Positions 52,108 through 64,000 of a stretch of DNA of 64,000 bases are shown in pieces. The stretch covers positions 1-64,000 of the forward strand of contig JAJRVT010000224.1 of assembly GCA_024277175.1 (NCBI GenBank), written 5' to 3'. Made by a program: the position numbers and the translations under genes. The notes under the pieces are model-generated. The model did not search any database. It saw nothing but the letters and a program-made list of their open reading frames with translations, and had not been told where the DNA came from. The DNA comes from Chloroflexota bacterium (GTDB taxonomy: Bacteria > Chloroflexota > Anaerolineae > Caldilineales > Caldilineaceae). Position 1 is the stretch's first letter, and every line of letters starts with the position of its first letter.

Positions 52108-52244
52108 GGCTTCGTTTCCTTGCCTCTGCGTCAAATCCCGCGTCTCCCGCGTCGATCAGTGGTGGACAGACGGCCCATTCTGTGGCAAGATCGACCGCTG
52201 GCGTCAGTGTGCATGCAAAACATCCACCAGAGGAGCGATTGGCA

Positions 52245-53276
52245 ATGGACTCACCCCACAGCGGCCCGGTGCGGCTGGCCATGGTCGGCTGCGGCGGTAT
52301 GGCCCGTCATCATGTGCGTCAGATTCTCAAGCAGCAGGAGACGACCCGGATCGCCATGCTCTGCGAACCGTCCCCCCAGGCCCACCAGGCCATGACCGAG
52401 GTCTTTGCCGAGGCGGGACTCCCCGCGCCGCCCAACGAGCCGGACCTGACCCGGCTGTTGGCGCGCCACGCGGGGGAGCTGGACGCGGCCTTCATCATCA
52501 CGCCCCACGCCTTGCACCACGTTCAGGCCCGGGCGTGTATGGAAGCGGGGCTGGACGTGTTGCTGGAGAAGCCCATGGTCATGAGCGGCGAGGAGGCCCT
52601 GGACCTGATGGCGACCCGGAACCGCACGGGACGGCTGCTGGTGGTGGCCTTCAACGGCAGCCTGTCGCCCCGGCTGCGCAAGGCCGTGGCCCTGCTGCGC
52701 TCCGGCGATCTGGGCGATCTGCTCACCGTCAGCGCCACCGTCTGGCAGAACTGGCGCGAGATCACCGCCGACACCTGGCGCCAGCGACCGGCCCTTTCTG
52801 GCGGCGGCTTCCTCTTCGACACCGGCGCACACATGCTCAACACGGTCGCGGACCTGGCCGGCGAGGACTTCGTGGAGGTCGCGGCTTGGCTGGACGATCG
52901 GGGCGCGGCCGTAGACATCACCGGGGTGGTCATGGGCCGGCTGGCCTCGGGCGCGCTGGTCACCCTCAACGCCTGCGGCGAGACCGCGCCCTCCTGCGCC
53001 TCGGACGTGCGCGTCTTCTGCACCCAAGGCATCCTGCGTACAGGCGTCTGGGGCGAGCGGCTGCTGGTCCAGCGCGCGGATCAGGACCGGCTGCGGCCTG
53101 TGCGCGCCGCGGCCTCCCTGGGCGCGTGGGATCAGTTCGTGCGCGTGCGCAGCGGGCGTATGGCCAACCCGTCGCCGCCCGAGAACGGCCTGCGCATGGC
53201 CCGCCTGTGGGACGCGATCCGGGCGTCGGCCGCGCAGGACGGCGCGCCGGTGAAATTGGACAACGAACTTCTTTAG
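52245..53276 (+). CDS. Gfo/Idh/MocA family oxidoreductase
   Basis: A 343-aa NAD(P)-dependent sugar-type dehydrogenase. Rossmann motif [19 protein letters not shown] at the N terminus, [15 protein letters not shown] with the catalytic-site Lys-Pro, and [13 protein letters not shown] with the conserved His. The C-terminal beta-sheet domain is complete. Substrate unknown (inositol, glucose-fructose or trans-dihydrodiol-type). Start at 52245 ([11 protein letters not shown]) with AGGAG 11 nt upstream; the earlier in-frame ATG at 52104 falls in the P6 repeat. Its TAG stop abuts a P1 palindrome. Confidence 0.82.
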   Translation: MDSPHSGPVRLAMVGCGGMARHHVRQILKQQETTRIAMLCEPSPQAHQAMTEVFAEAGLPAPPNEPDLTRLLARHAGELDAAFIITPHALHHVQARACMEAGLDVLLEKPMVMSGEEALDLMATRNRTGRLLVVAFNGSLSPRLRKAVALLRSGDLGDLLTVSATVWQNWREITADTWRQRPALSGGGFLFDTGAHMLNTVADLAGEDFVEVAAWLDDRGAAVDITGVVMGRLASGALVTLNACGETAPSCASDVRVFCTQGILRTGVWGERLLVQRADQDRLRPVRAAASLGAWDQFVRVRSGRMANPSPPENGLRMARLWDAIRASAAQDGAPVKLDNELL

Positions 53277-53408
53277 GAACGCGAATTTTCGCTGATACAA
53301 ACGAATTTTCACGAATTTTCTCTGAAAAAATCGTAAAAATCTGTTCCCGTCCGTGAAAATCCGCGTTCCACTGATGGTCGTTGAATAGTTGCAAATCTGC
53401 GTTCTACT
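53276..53408. repeat. P1-type palindrome and a second partial right arm
   Basis: GGAACGCGAATTTTCGCTGA at 53276 pairs imperfectly with CCGTGAAAATCCGCGTTCCA ending 53370. A short extra fragment, GTTGAATAGTTGCAAATCTG followed by CGTTCTAC (53381-53408), is a decayed right arm. The oxidoreductase stop TAG touches the left end. Confidence 0.65.
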
Positions 53409-53426
53409 TTTGGTTGCTTCTGGCAG

Positions 53427-53455
53427 TTGACAAGGCGTTGGAACTCGGCTATACT
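53427..53455 (+). promoter_or_regulatory. Consensus sigma-70 promoter of the ilv operon
   Basis: TTGACA (53427-53432), 17-nt spacer, TATACT (53450-53455). Transcription should start near 53462, giving a leader of about 360 nt before ilvB that contains the leader peptide and a terminator. Confidence 0.8.
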
Positions 53456-53569
53456 CGCATCCAATCTGTGATCCTTCGACTGCGCAGCGGCCAATGGCGG
53501 CCTCTCTGCGTAGGCGGTTTTATTTCACAACCCAGCCTGAACATGTCAGGCGTATCATTACTCACAATC

Positions 53570-53683
53570 ATGGAATCCGTCGCTTTGTACAACAGCCTTC
53601 TCGTAATCAGCCTCGTACTTATCGAGCTTTTGGTCGTTATTATTAGCGGCCAAGAGCCAAACGTGGTTGGAGAACGCATGTAG
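53570..53683 (+). CDS. Branched-chain amino-acid leader peptide (ilv attenuator)
   Basis: A 37-residue peptide starting MESVALYNSLLVISLVLIEL and ending LVVIISGQEPNVVGERM. Fourteen of the 16 residues in LLVISLVLIELLVVII (Ser and Glu aside) are Leu, Val or Ile, as in enteric ilv leader peptides whose translation senses charged Leu, Val and Ile tRNAs. It lies 108 nt downstream of the promoter start and 34 nt before an intrinsic terminator, all ahead of ilvB. An in-frame ATG at 53543 (MSGVSLLTIM) is an alternative start. The ribosome site is weak. A longer frame from 53381 would cross the promoter and is rejected. Confidence 0.75.
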   Translation: MESVALYNSLLVISLVLIELLVVIISGQEPNVVGERM

Positions 53684-53714
53684 CGACGGATCGCTGACGT
53701 GCAGTGTGGTCACT

Positions 53715-53747
<33 letters not shown>

Positions 53748-53823
53748 GTACCATCAATCAGCAGGATTTAGGGAGCCGCGTCGTTCCGCTCCACAGCGTT
53801 TCGCTTAATCAAGGAGAATGATT

Positions 53824-55608
53824 ATGACCCAGTCAGATCAAAGTAGTTACATTACCGATGAGCCGAGGAGGATGACCGGGGCCGAGATGGTCTGGGAGGC
53901 CCTGCTTCATGAAGGGGTGGACATCATCTTTGGCCATCCGGGTGGGGCCATCTTGCCCACCTACGACGCGCTCTCCGCGCATGAAGAGGGGGGGCGCATC
54001 CATCATGTGTTGGTGCGCCATGAACAGTGCGCCGCCCACATGGCCGACGGCTACGCCCGCTCTACAGGCAAGGTGGGCGTCTGTATCGCCACCAGCGGCC
54101 CCGCGGCTACCAACCTGGTGACCGGGTTGGCCACCGCGCAGATGGACAGTGTGCCCATCGTCGCCATCACCGGCCAGGTGCCCACCACGTTGCTGGGCAG
54201 CGACGCCTTCCAGGAGTCCGATGTGGTGGGCGTCACTCAGCCTGTCTGTAAGCACAACTATCTGGTGACGGATGTCAACGACTTGCCCCAGATCATGAAG
54301 GAAGCCTTCTACATCGCCCGCGAAGGACGCCCCGGCGTTGTCCTTGTCGACATCTGCAAAGACGTGCAAAATGATAGCGGCCTCTTCCGTTACGACTATG
54401 AGATCGATCTCCCCGGTTTCGAGCCCTATCCCGAGGTGGATGAGAGTGCAGTGGCCGCTGCCGCCCAGGCCATCAACCAGGCCGAGCGTCCGCTGATCAT
54501 CGCCGGCCATGGCGTTCAACTGGCCGGCGTCAGCGAGCAGTTGCGCGAGCTGGCGGAAAAGGCGGAATTGCCGGTGGTCACCACCCTGCTGGGCGCAGGT
54601 GACCTGCCCGAAAGTCACCCGCTGAGTTTGGGCATGGCCGGCATGCACGGCGAAGCCTTCGCCAACCGCGCCATCCAAAGCTGTGACGTTCTCATCGCCA
54701 TGGGGATGCGTTTTGATGACCGCATCACCGGTAGCCTGGATCGTTTCGCTAAGCAAGCCACCATCATCCACTTCGAGCTGGATAAGGCCGAAGTGGGTAA
54801 GAATATCGTCCCGGATATCCCTGTGATCGGCGACCTGGCCAAAACCTTGCCTGACCTCCTCCCCCAGGTGAATGAGCGAAAACATCAGATTTGGCTCCAG
54901 GAACTGAAAGAGTGGCGTGACGACACCACCCAGACGGACATCATCAACTTTGAGGTGGATGAACTGATCCCGCCCTATGTGATCCGGCAACTTTGGCACA
55001 GCACCAAGGACGTGAAAGAGGGCGCCATCGTTGTGACCGACGTGGGCCAGCATCAGATGTGGGAGAGCCAGTATTATATTCATGACCACGTGGGCCAACT
55101 GCTGACCAGCGGCGGCCTGGGCACCATGGGCTACGCGCTGCCGGCCGCCATCGGTGCGCAGATGGCCAATCCCGGCCGGCTGGTCTGGGCCGTGGCCGGC
55201 GACGGTGGCTTCCAGATGACCCTCCAGGAACTGGCTGTCCTCAAGCAGGAGCGGGATCTGCCGGTCAAGATCGCGATCATCAACAATGGTTTCCTGGGCA
55301 TGGTGCGTCAGTGGCAGCAGCTTTTCTACGGGAAGCGCTACACGGGCACGCCCATCCTGGCGCCCGATTTCGTGAAGTTGGCCGACGCCTACGGCATCCC
55401 CGGCCTGGTGGTCACCAAGCCAGAGGAGGTGGCCGCGGCCCTGGAGCAGGCCAACAACACGCCCGGTCCCTTCCTGATCGATTTCCGGGTCAAAGAGGAT
55501 GTGAACGTCTATCCTATGGTTGCTCCGGGCTCCGCGGTCGATGATCTGATTCGCCGCCCCAAGCCGGTGGTGGTCCAGGGGTACAGCGGCATCGAGCCGA
55601 GCTGGTAA
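53824..55608 (+). CDS. ilvB: Acetolactate synthase large subunit
   Basis: A 594-aa ThDP enzyme. The Glu of the ThDP activator motif lies in [16 protein letters not shown], the FAD region about 190-350 ([16 protein letters not shown]), and the ThDP-Mg motif [20 protein letters not shown] with NN near 490. It condenses pyruvate to acetolactate in Val/Leu synthesis and acetohydroxybutyrate in Ile synthesis. AAGGAG at 53811-53816 is 7 nt from the ATG at 53824 and only 1 nt from the ATG at 53818, so the second is used. First gene after the attenuator. Confidence 0.93.
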   Translation: MTQSDQSSYITDEPRRMTGAEMVWEALLHEGVDIIFGHPGGAILPTYDALSAHEEGGRIHHVLVRHEQCAAHMADGYARSTGKVGVCIATSGPAATNLVTGLATAQMDSVPIVAITGQVPTTLLGSDAFQESDVVGVTQPVCKHNYLVTDVNDLPQIMKEAFYIAREGRPGVVLVDICKDVQNDSGLFRYDYEIDLPGFEPYPEVDESAVAAAAQAINQAERPLIIAGHGVQLAGVSEQLRELAEKAELPVVTTLLGAGDLPESHPLSLGMAGMHGEAFANRAIQSCDVLIAMGMRFDDRITGSLDRFAKQATIIHFELDKAEVGKNIVPDIPVIGDLAKTLPDLLPQVNERKHQIWLQELKEWRDDTTQTDIINFEVDELIPPYVIRQLWHSTKDVKEGAIVVTDVGQHQMWESQYYIHDHVGQLLTSGGLGTMGYALPAAIGAQMANPGRLVWAVAGDGGFQMTLQELAVLKQERDLPVKIAIINNGFLGMVRQWQQLFYGKRYTGTPILAPDFVKLADAYGIPGLVVTKPEEVAAALEQANNTPGPFLIDFRVKEDVNVYPMVAPGSAVDDLIRRPKPVVVQGYSGIEPSW

Positions 55609-55638
55609 GCGGTCATAGTTGTTCAGGCGGGCTTCAGT

Positions 55639-55734
55639 AGAACGCGGATTCTCGCTGATTAAAACAGATTTTCATGGATTTTTTCCGGAGAAAATCCGTG
55701 AAAATTCGATTCCATCCGCTAAAATCCGCGTTCC
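55639..55734. repeat. P1-type palindrome between ilvB and ilvN
   Basis: AGAACGCGGATTCTCGCTGA at 55639 pairs with the complement ending CCGCGTTCC at 55734; the inner half holds AAAATCCGTGAAAATTCG. It is inside the operon, so if it terminates, downstream expression would be reduced; it may instead protect mRNA 3' ends. Confidence 0.7.
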
Positions 55735-55795
55735 AATAGTGGCCGTTGAATCGATGTAGACGGTTAAGTCATTAACTTTATAAAGGAATGAGATC

Positions 55796-56359
55796 ATGAA
55801 ATACACACTTGTTGCTTGGATGCGTGACAAACCCGGCGTCTTGAACCGGGTGTCCGGTATGATGCGAAGGCGCAATTTCAACATCGACAGCTTGCAGGTC
55901 GGCCACAGCGAAACCGAAGGCATCAGCCGCATGACTTTTGTGGTGGACGGAGATGATCGCATGGTCGATCAGGTGATCAAACAGTTGCGTAAGGTGGTGG
56001 ACGTGACGCGTGTCGTGGATATTTCCGATCGGCCTGCGGTCATTCGTGAGATGGCCCTGGTGCGGGTCGCCACCACCCCCCAAACCCGACCCGAAATCGT
56101 ACAGGTGGTCAACATCTATCGGGGCGATATTGTGGATGTGGCCATGGACAGCATGGTGGTCCAGATCGTCGGCTCCGAAGATCGGGTGGATTCGCTTATC
56201 GACCTGTTGTCCCACTTTGGCATCCAGGAGATGGTGCGCACCGGCCGCGTCGCCCTGCTGCGGGGCGCAACCGGCAAGCGCACCAAGCGCTCGACCGCGG
56301 TCTGGAAAGCGCAGGCCAGCAATGGCCACCACGCGGAGAAGGAAGCCCAAAAGGCGTGA
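55796..56359 (+). CDS. ilvN: Acetolactate synthase small (regulatory) subunit
   Basis: A 187-aa ACT-domain protein: [39 protein letters not shown] and the second half ending [17 protein letters not shown]. It binds valine and tunes IlvB. Ribosome site AAGGA 9 nt before the ATG at 55796. The C-terminal 20 residues ([20 protein letters not shown]) are a short basic tail. Spaced from ilvB by a P1 palindrome. Confidence 0.92.
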   Translation: MKYTLVAWMRDKPGVLNRVSGMMRRRNFNIDSLQVGHSETEGISRMTFVVDGDDRMVDQVIKQLRKVVDVTRVVDISDRPAVIREMALVRVATTPQTRPEIVQVVNIYRGDIVDVAMDSMVVQIVGSEDRVDSLIDLLSHFGIQEMVRTGRVALLRGATGKRTKRSTAVWKAQASNGHHAEKEAQKA

Positions 56360-56365
56360 GGCATG

Positions 56366-56443
56366 ATTTGACGCGGAGACGCAAAGGCGCGGAGGAGCGC
56401 AGGGAGTGATCTGTTTTTCTTTGCGTCTCCGCATCTTTGCGCC
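56366..56443. repeat. P4 palindrome between ilvN and ilvC
   Basis: TTGACGCGGAGACGCAAAGG, CGCGGAGGAGCGCAGGG (left) and TTTGCGTCTCCGCATCTTTG, CGCC (right) form the stem. It repeats the gene-end position of the other P4 copies. Confidence 0.65.
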
Positions 56444-56566
56444 TACTAAGAAACTCACTCCCCCAGTTTCTTTTAGGAGGAATTGAACCGATCAGGTTCA
56501 ACTGGAGGCTTTGCGTTGAAATTTTTTACTAATCACCAAACCCAATAGAGGAAACAGAATCACATC

Positions 56567-57565
<999 letters not shown>

Positions 57566-57568
<3 letters not shown>

Positions 57569-57645
57569 AGATTGGGAGATTGGAGATTGGTTATTCTCCC
57601 GACAACCAATCTCCCAATCTCCAATCTTCAATCTCACCAATCTCT
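57566..57645. repeat. P2 palindrome after ilvC
   Basis: GATTGGGAGATTGGAGATTGG (57570-57590, quoted as heptamers GATTGGG-AGATTGG-AGATTGG) followed by ATTCTCCCGAC loop and CCAATCTCCCAATCTCCAAT, CTTCAATCTCACCAATCTCT. The ilvC TAG is the first bases of the element. Confidence 0.75.
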
Positions 57646-57679
57646 TTGCATTTTACGTTTCGCCTGATTGCGACTCCCT

Positions 57680-58828
57680 ATGACCAGCATCATCGCAACC
57701 ATTGGCCCGGCTTCGGCCGAGGTGGATACATTGGCCGAGATGATGGAGGCCGGCATGTCCGTGGCGCGGATGAACTTCAGCCACGGGGACTACGCCTTCC
57801 ATCGCGGCATCGCGGCCGCGGTGCGGGAGGCTGCGCAACGAACGGGGTGCAAGGTCTCCCTGCTGGCGGACCTGCAAGGGGCCAAGGTGCGGCTGGGCTG
57901 GCTGGCGGAGGAGGTCGTCATTCACGAAGGACAGCAGGTGGTCCTGGTGAGCGCGGATGCGGACGTGCGCGAGGACGCGGGCGAACTGGAGCCGGACGCG
58001 GTCATCCTGCCCGTGGATTGCGATCTCGCGCCCCATCTCCAGCCGGGGGCCACGGTGCTCATCGACGATGGGTTGCTGGAACTGCAGGTGGAGTCCATTC
58101 ATCCGGCCCCCCGCCATCCGGGCTTGGCGGGCGGTCACGTCCACTGTCGCGTGGTCTATGGCGGCGTGGTCAAGCCGCGCAAGGGCGTCAACACGCCTTA
58201 CACCCATCTGCCCATTCCTGCGCTGACGGCCAAGGACCGGGCGGACGCGGCCTTCGCGGTGGAGTTGGGGGTGGACTGGATCGCGCTTAGCTTCGCCGGC
58301 TGTGCGGACGACGTCTACGAACTGCGCGATCTGGTGGCCTATTCTGCGAATGGCAGCGGCCCTGGGCCTCGGCTCATGGCCAAGATCGAGCGGCCGGACG
58401 GCGTGGAAAATCTGGAGGCCATCATCCAGGCCGGGGACGGCGTCATGGTGGCCCGAGGCGACCTGGCCCTGGAGACAAGCCCATGGCAGTTGCCCCTGTT
58501 GCAAAAGCGCATCGTGCGCGCCTGCAAGGCCGCGGACAAGCCGGTGGTGGTGGCCACCCAGATGCTGGAGAGCATGATCCACAACCACCGCCCCACCCGG
58601 GCCGAGGTCAGCGACGTGGCCAACGCCCTGCTGGACGGCGCGGACGCAGTCATGCTCAGCGCGGAGACCGCGGTCGGGGCCTATCCCGTCCAGGCCGTGC
58701 GCACCATGGCGGTGATCAGCCAGGGTATCATGCCCACCCGCAGCCGGGAGACGCCGCCCCTGGCCACCCGGCCCCGGCCCGTGATCGACATGGACGCACC
58801 GTTGAAGCAGCCGATGATGAATGGTTAA
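57680..58828 (+). CDS. pyk: Short pyruvate kinase lacking the C-terminal domain
   Basis: A 382-aa enzyme. [31 protein letters not shown], the catalytic Lys region [27 protein letters not shown] and [20 protein letters not shown] are conserved, so the catalytic barrel and B domain are complete. Bacterial enzymes usually run to about 470 residues with an effector-binding C-terminal domain; here it ends after [11 protein letters not shown] plus a 40-residue tail. It sits between ilvC and leuA and would supply pyruvate for IlvB and LeuA. TTG at 57668 is an alternative start giving RLPMTS. Confidence 0.85.
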   Translation: MTSIIATIGPASAEVDTLAEMMEAGMSVARMNFSHGDYAFHRGIAAAVREAAQRTGCKVSLLADLQGAKVRLGWLAEEVVIHEGQQVVLVSADADVREDAGELEPDAVILPVDCDLAPHLQPGATVLIDDGLLELQVESIHPAPRHPGLAGGHVHCRVVYGGVVKPRKGVNTPYTHLPIPALTAKDRADAAFAVELGVDWIALSFAGCADDVYELRDLVAYSANGSGPGPRLMAKIERPDGVENLEAIIQAGDGVMVARGDLALETSPWQLPLLQKRIVRACKAADKPVVVATQMLESMIHNHRPTRAEVSDVANALLDGADAVMLSAETAVGAYPVQAVRTMAVISQGIMPTRSRETPPLATRPRPVIDMDAPLKQPMMNG

Positions 58829-58830
58829 TT

Positions 58831-58860
58831 GACAATTGTCACTTGATAATTATCAATTAG
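58831..58860. promoter_or_regulatory. Two adjacent perfect palindromes ahead of a strong SD
   Basis: TGACAATTGTCA and TTGATAATTATCAA are perfect 12- and 14-bp palindromes one base apart. TTGACA with a 17-nt spacer to ATCAAT gives a possible promoter; the palindromes may be operators of the leuA transcript. Confidence 0.45.
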
Positions 58861-58877
58861 AAAGGAGGTGATGTCAT

Positions 58878-59049
58878 ATGGACGATGGTCTTAGCGGCCT
58901 TCGTATGCATTTAGCGTATAATGGCGAGGACCCTGGCGCGGCGGGATGCGTGCGCGGGGAGGGCGTTGACGGTTTTGCGGAGCGATCCCACAGTCAACGC
59001 AGGAGACGAAACAGTCCATTGTTTGCTCATCACCTGGAGGTTGATTTTC

Positions 59050-59069
<20 letters not shown>
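58878..59069 (+). CDS. Small ORF with perfect Shine-Dalgarno upstream of leuA
   Basis: AAAGGAGGTGAT (58860-58871) is the full anti-SD complement, 7 nt before an ATG opening a 63-codon frame [20 protein letters not shown]... that ends 20 nt inside leuA. The peptide is Arg/Ser/Glu-rich with no family similarity that I see and its codon use is not gene-like, so it may be a translated leader coupling into leuA rather than a protein with its own job. Confidence 0.35.
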
Positions 59070-60867
<1,798 letters not shown>

Positions 60868-61012
60868 GTGACAGAATGACAGGGTGAGGGGGTGACAGGA
60901 TGACAAGGTGACAAGGTGACAGGGTGACTCGTCACGCATCACGTTTTACGTTTCACGTTTTACACTTCATCTTGTCACCCCCTCATCTTGCCATCCTGTC
61001 ATCTTGCCAGGA
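60868..61012. repeat. P3 octamer palindrome, longest and clearest copy
   Basis: In strict 8-base register: GTGACAGA, ATGACAGG, GTGAGGGG, GTGACAGG, ATGACAAG, GTGACAAG, GTGACAGG, then a loop of CACGTTTTACGTTTCACG type, then CTTGTCAC, CCCCTCAT, CTTGCCAT, CCTGTCAT, CTTGCCAG. It begins at the base after the leuA stop and ends 6 nt before the next start. Confidence 0.85.
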
Positions 61013-61018
61013 ACAAGA

Positions 61019-62917
61019 ATGCATTCTGAATTGCGTGGATGGAAACGATGGCTGTTGGCGGCGCTGGCGGGGTCGCTGATCCTGAGCCTGGCGGTGGTGG
61101 ACGCTGTCATGCTTTCGGTCGGGCAGGCCCTGGCCGCGCCCATGCTCCAAAACGAAGAGGACCTGGGCGCGTGCGCCGACCTGAACGAGGAGGACCTGCG
61201 GGGGGAATTGAACGTCATCGCCCAGCAGATCTTCGCCGCGGACGAAAACGGCATCGATCTGGAGGTCATGGTCGACGAGGCCTGGCGCGAGCTGGGCATG
61301 GACCGCCTGATCGACCGCCAGGTGGACGCAGCCATCGCCCGGGTGCGGCGGGACGAGGAAACCTTGGACAAATTTCTCTCCGGCTGGTCGCCCGACAAAG
61401 CGGAGGAGTTGACCTATCTGGTGGCCGCGGCGGTCTTTGATTCGGAAGAGTTCCGCCAGGCCATCGACAAACTCTCGGCCCGGGTCGCGGCCCGGATCGA
61501 GGCCCGGATCTCGGCATTGGCGGCTGAGTCCGTGGCGGTCAATCTGCTCTGTCTGCGTCAGTTCATCGACCGTCACTACGCAGAGGCTGTGGTCGTCGCC
61601 TTCGCCACTGACATCAGCCAAAGCGCTTCCGACGCCGATCTGGTGACGGCCAACGACCTGGAAAACGGCATCATGTCCGTCATCGACCTCCATAAGACCG
61701 CGCTGGGCGGCGTGGGCGTCATCATCGCCGTTCAGATCGCGCGCCGGATCGCGGTGCGCATCGCCCGCGATCTGTCGGAGCGGGTGGCGGGACGGATCTC
61801 CCTGCGCATCCTGGGCCGGGTGGGCACGGAAGTGATCCCCCTGGTGGGCTGGATCGTCGGCGCCGGCTTGATCATCTACGACGTGATCGACAGCTTGGAC
61901 GGCGCGCTGCCCCAGATCCAGAAGTCCCTCAAAGAGGAGGAGGTGAAGGCCGCCATCCGCGAGGAGATCGTCGCCTCCGCGGAGCCGGAGCTACGCCAGG
62001 CGATGCCGTTGCTGGCCCGGGAGATCGCCAATGATCTCTATGGCGAGTGGCTGGACTTCAAACGCAAGCACCGGCAGATTCTGGCCCTGGCCGAAGAGAA
62101 TCCGGCCTTCGAGGCCATTCTCTCCCAGGCGGACGATCTGGGGCAGGTGGCCGAACTGGTGGATGTGGCTCTGGCGAGCGTGGGACGCAAGGCGCTGGAA
62201 CAGGCTATCGACGACGGCTCTTTCGCCGCGGTGCTGGCCCTGCCGTCGGCAGGCGCGGTCATTTTGGCCGGCAGCGGTTCGTTTCAGACCACCCTGGCCT
62301 GGGGCGAGTTGGCCGGCCCGGACCTGGATCGGGTGGTGGAATCGGAACTCTATCGATATCAGGACCCGTCGGCGCTGAACCGGGCGTTGCTGGGCGAATT
62401 GCTGGACATAGACGATCCCGCGGTCATCGCCAAACTGGGCGGCCTGGATCAGCCGTCGATTGCGACCCTGCTGGACGTCTCCACGGCCAGCCTGAACGAA
62501 CTGGCCTACAGCCTGACGCCCTACGAACTGGCGCAACTGGCGACCACGTTGGATGGCATGGATCAGGCGGGGCGCAACCAACTGGTGACCATTATCGTCG
62601 CCGACCCGGAGGTGGTGGCCATGCTCACCCGGCCGGAGATGCAGCGCTACATTCAGTCCGGGCGCGATCTGAACGCGGCTATCGCTTTTCTGAACGGTCC
62701 GGGCGACGCCGGCGGCTATGTCAATGATCTCTTCCGACTGGCCACCCGCCGGGTTTCCCTGGACCTGTTCGCGGCCAAGTATGGCTGGCCGCTGACGATT
62801 ATGGCCATTCTGGGGCCCATTGTGGTGGCGCTGGCCCTGGCGTCCGCGCTGCTGGGATTTATTTTCCGGCCCATCACCAGCGTGATCGGCCTCTTTGGCG
62901 GGGGGCGGCGATCATGA
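61019..62917 (+). CDS. Large membrane protein of unknown function, paralogue 1
   Basis: A 632-aa exported or membrane protein. Signal/anchor about 11-40 ([20 protein letters not shown]). Residues 45-205 are helical with Cys52 and Cys178 and the [20 protein letters not shown] motif. A helical repeat-like stretch ([20 protein letters not shown]) precedes a membrane segment about 270-290 ([20 protein letters not shown]). A long helical region follows, and a C-terminal helix about 592-615 ([20 protein letters not shown]). The ATG at 61019 is the first after the P3 array. It overlaps the YbjQ gene by 4 nt. No family recognised; a paralogue lies at 63236. Confidence 0.6.
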   Translation: MHSELRGWKRWLLAALAGSLILSLAVVDAVMLSVGQALAAPMLQNEEDLGACADLNEEDLRGELNVIAQQIFAADENGIDLEVMVDEAWRELGMDRLIDRQVDAAIARVRRDEETLDKFLSGWSPDKAEELTYLVAAAVFDSEEFRQAIDKLSARVAARIEARISALAAESVAVNLLCLRQFIDRHYAEAVVVAFATDISQSASDADLVTANDLENGIMSVIDLHKTALGGVGVIIAVQIARRIAVRIARDLSERVAGRISLRILGRVGTEVIPLVGWIVGAGLIIYDVIDSLDGALPQIQKSLKEEEVKAAIREEIVASAEPELRQAMPLLAREIANDLYGEWLDFKRKHRQILALAEENPAFEAILSQADDLGQVAELVDVALASVGRKALEQAIDDGSFAAVLALPSAGAVILAGSGSFQTTLAWGELAGPDLDRVVESELYRYQDPSALNRALLGELLDIDDPAVIAKLGGLDQPSIATLLDVSTASLNELAYSLTPYELAQLATTLDGMDQAGRNQLVTIIVADPEVVAMLTRPEMQRYIQSGRDLNAAIAFLNGPGDAGGYVNDLFRLATRRVSLDLFAAKYGWPLTIMAILGPIVVALALASALLGFIFRPITSVIGLFGGGRRS

Positions 62918-63243
62918 GCGAGCGGCATGTGGCGTTGATCAGCCTGGATGTTGCGCCGGACCGCGATATCCGGATCGGCGAGATCGTGACCGCGGTCGCG
63001 GTGCCGGCGGCCAACGTGGTCAAGGACATCCGCGAAAATATTCGCAACCTGACCGGCGGACGCATGCACCATTACGAGCGTTTGGTGGAGGACGCTATTG
63101 ATTTCGCCCTGCACGACCTGGAGCGCAAGGCGCGCGAGCGGGGCTACGACGGCGTGATCGGCGTCAAGCTCTCCCATCCCCATGTGGTGGACGGGGGCGT
63201 GGAGATCATCGCCTATGGAAATGGGTTCTGGCGCAATGGGTAA
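62914..63243 (+). CDS. YbjQ-family (UPF0145) protein
   Basis: A 109-aa protein with the family pattern [40 protein letters not shown] and [18 protein letters not shown]. YbjQ proteins form pentamers of a metal-binding-like fold; their role is unknown. The start ATGA overlaps the upstream stop and its TAA overlaps the next gene's start by 8 nt, so three genes are translationally coupled. The usual family start is a bit shorter, with an extra N-terminal strand here ([12 protein letters not shown]). Confidence 0.8.
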   Translation: MSERHVALISLDVAPDRDIRIGEIVTAVAVPAANVVKDIRENIRNLTGGRMHHYERLVEDAIDFALHDLERKARERGYDGVIGVKLSHPHVVDGGVEIIAYGNGFWRNG

Positions 63244-64000
63244 GTCGCTCTCCCTGCTGATGGCGTTGGTTCTCTTCTGGAGCGCGACGTTCGCCCAGGC
63301 CGCGCCGGCGGTGGCCGCCGCCCCGACCGCGCGACCGCCAGCATCCGGCCATGCCAGCGGACTCTATCAGGGCTACACCTACGAAGAGTGTAGCCAGATC
63401 GACGCTGAGTCCCTGCGGCAGGAGATCAACGATCTGACCAGGGCGGTGCTGGACCAAGGGGTGGCCGGCATCGACATCGCCGCAATTGTGGACCGGCAGT
63501 GGCGGGAGATGAACATGGACGCGGTGGTGGACGCCGCGGTCAACGACGCGGTGGATCGCCTGCGTGAGGAGGAGGACTACTGGAGTCGTTTTCTCTCCGG
63601 TTGGTCGGTGGAGAAAGCCCGGGAGTTCGCCACCGCGGTCGCCGCCGAAGCGTTCGGGTCCAGCCAGTTCCAGGACGCGTCCAGGGCCCTCTCCACCGCG
63701 GTCGCGGTCGAGCTCACCGATGAGATCACGGCCATGTCCGCCCGTTCCGCGTCCACGGCCCTGCTCTGTATGCAGACCTATGTGGGCGAGCGTTACTCGG
63801 AGACCCTCTTCGCGCTTTTCGAAAAGGAAATCAGCGCCGGCGTCAGCGAGGTGGACCTGACGGTGGAGGGAAGCCTGGATCTTTCGGCTCTGGGCGCCCA
63901 TGAGGCGGCGTTGACGGGGATGAGCGTCATCATCGTCACCCAGATCGTGCGCCGGATCGCGCGCAAGTTGAGCCGCGACGTGGGCGAACGCATCGCCGGC
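63236..64000 (+). CDS. Large membrane protein of unknown function, paralogue 2 (partial)
   Basis: A frame from ATG 63236 stays open for 255 codons to the window end. Signal peptide [20 protein letters not shown]. It aligns throughout with paralogue 1: '[18 protein letters not shown]' with '[18 protein letters not shown]', [20 protein letters not shown] with [40 protein letters not shown] with [20 protein letters not shown], and [20 protein letters not shown] with [20 protein letters not shown]. Two Cys are shared. The C-terminal half is outside the window. Confidence 0.65.
   Translation, partial: MGKSLSLLMALVLFWSATFAQAAPAVAAAPTARPPASGHASGLYQGYTYEECSQIDAESLRQEINDLTRAVLDQGVAGIDIAAIVDRQWREMNMDAVVDAAVNDAVDRLREEEDYWSRFLSGWSVEKAREFATAVAAEAFGSSQFQDASRALSTAVAVELTDEITAMSARSASTALLCMQTYVGERYSETLFALFEKEISAGVSEVDLTVEGSLDLSALGAHEAALTGMSVIIVTQIVRRIARKLSRDVGERIAG

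Noticed and set aside
53381-53683. A 100-codon frame covering the ilv leader
   Set aside because: Its 5' half lies across the sigma-70 promoter; only the distal 37 codons can be in the transcript.
60868-61012. CRISPR array
   Set aside because: Units are 8 bases with no spacers and the arms are inverted; no cas genes are present.

Overview
The window is GC-rich bacterial chromosome, probably from the phylum Chloroflexota (an Anaerolineae-, Caldilineae- or Ardenticatenia-like lineage). The indications are secreted proteins ending in YLPLI- or VWLPI-type tails, the mix of toxin-antitoxin families (TumE-type, DUF433/PIN-like, Phd/UPF0175), and intergenic spaces filled with palindromes. This assignment is inference: there is no rRNA or tRNA in the window. 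No prophage or CRISPR array is seen. The only mobile-element traces are one decayed transposase gene, one MITE-like insertion and several families of dispersed palindromes.

Layout. 0-6.9 kb: a RelE-type toxin-antitoxin pair cut by the window edge, a putative glycoside hydrolase, then a 2-keto-3-deoxygluconate cluster (gamma-glutamylcyclotransferase-like gene, kduD, kdgK, eda and a lone ABC ATPase), then a Phd-UPF0175 fusion antitoxin. 6.9-13.2 kb: an AT-rich island with a 1640-aa trypsin-NACHT-HEAT-TPR protein preceded by a TRYPCO1-type small protein, bordered by palindromes, a MITE and a transposase remnant; this is a probable horizontally acquired conflict (defence) system. 13.2-31 kb: envelope and secretion genes (lipoproteins, subtilase, HtrA-like protease with three repeat domains, HlyD/ABC-2 exporter) plus housekeeping yggT-proC-yggS-pgeF. 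31-44.9 kb: radical SAM protein, orphan Dam methylase, hydantoinase, phosphomannose isomerase, AI-2E exporter, pcrA with an amber codon before its C-terminal domain, rsgA, a decayed lspA, broken toxin-antitoxin loci and maf. 44.9-51.5 kb: a compact tetrapyrrole cluster hemA-C-D-B-E-L, rich in the octamer ACGGCCGT. 52-61 kb: a Gfo/Idh/MocA oxidoreductase and branched-chain amino-acid genes ilvB-ilvN-ilvC, a short pyruvate kinase, then leuA. ilvB is preceded by a textbook sigma-70 promoter, a Leu/Val/Ile-rich leader peptide and a terminator, so attenuation is likely. 61-64 kb: two paralogous membrane proteins of unknown function flanking a YbjQ-family protein; the second runs off the end.

The most unusual structure runs through the whole window. 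Almost every gene end carries a palindrome built from short degenerate tandem units (7-mer ATTGRRG, 8-mer RTGACARG, 9-mer GCGGATTNR and others) arranged as arm, loop and inverted arm. Several genes take their stop codon, and sometimes their last codons, from such an array. In five places (lipoprotein, pcrA, lspA remnant twice, transposase remnant twice) an otherwise continuous or homologous reading frame is broken, each time by TAG. TAG also terminates many intact genes here, so this looks like decay or readthrough rather than code reassignment.
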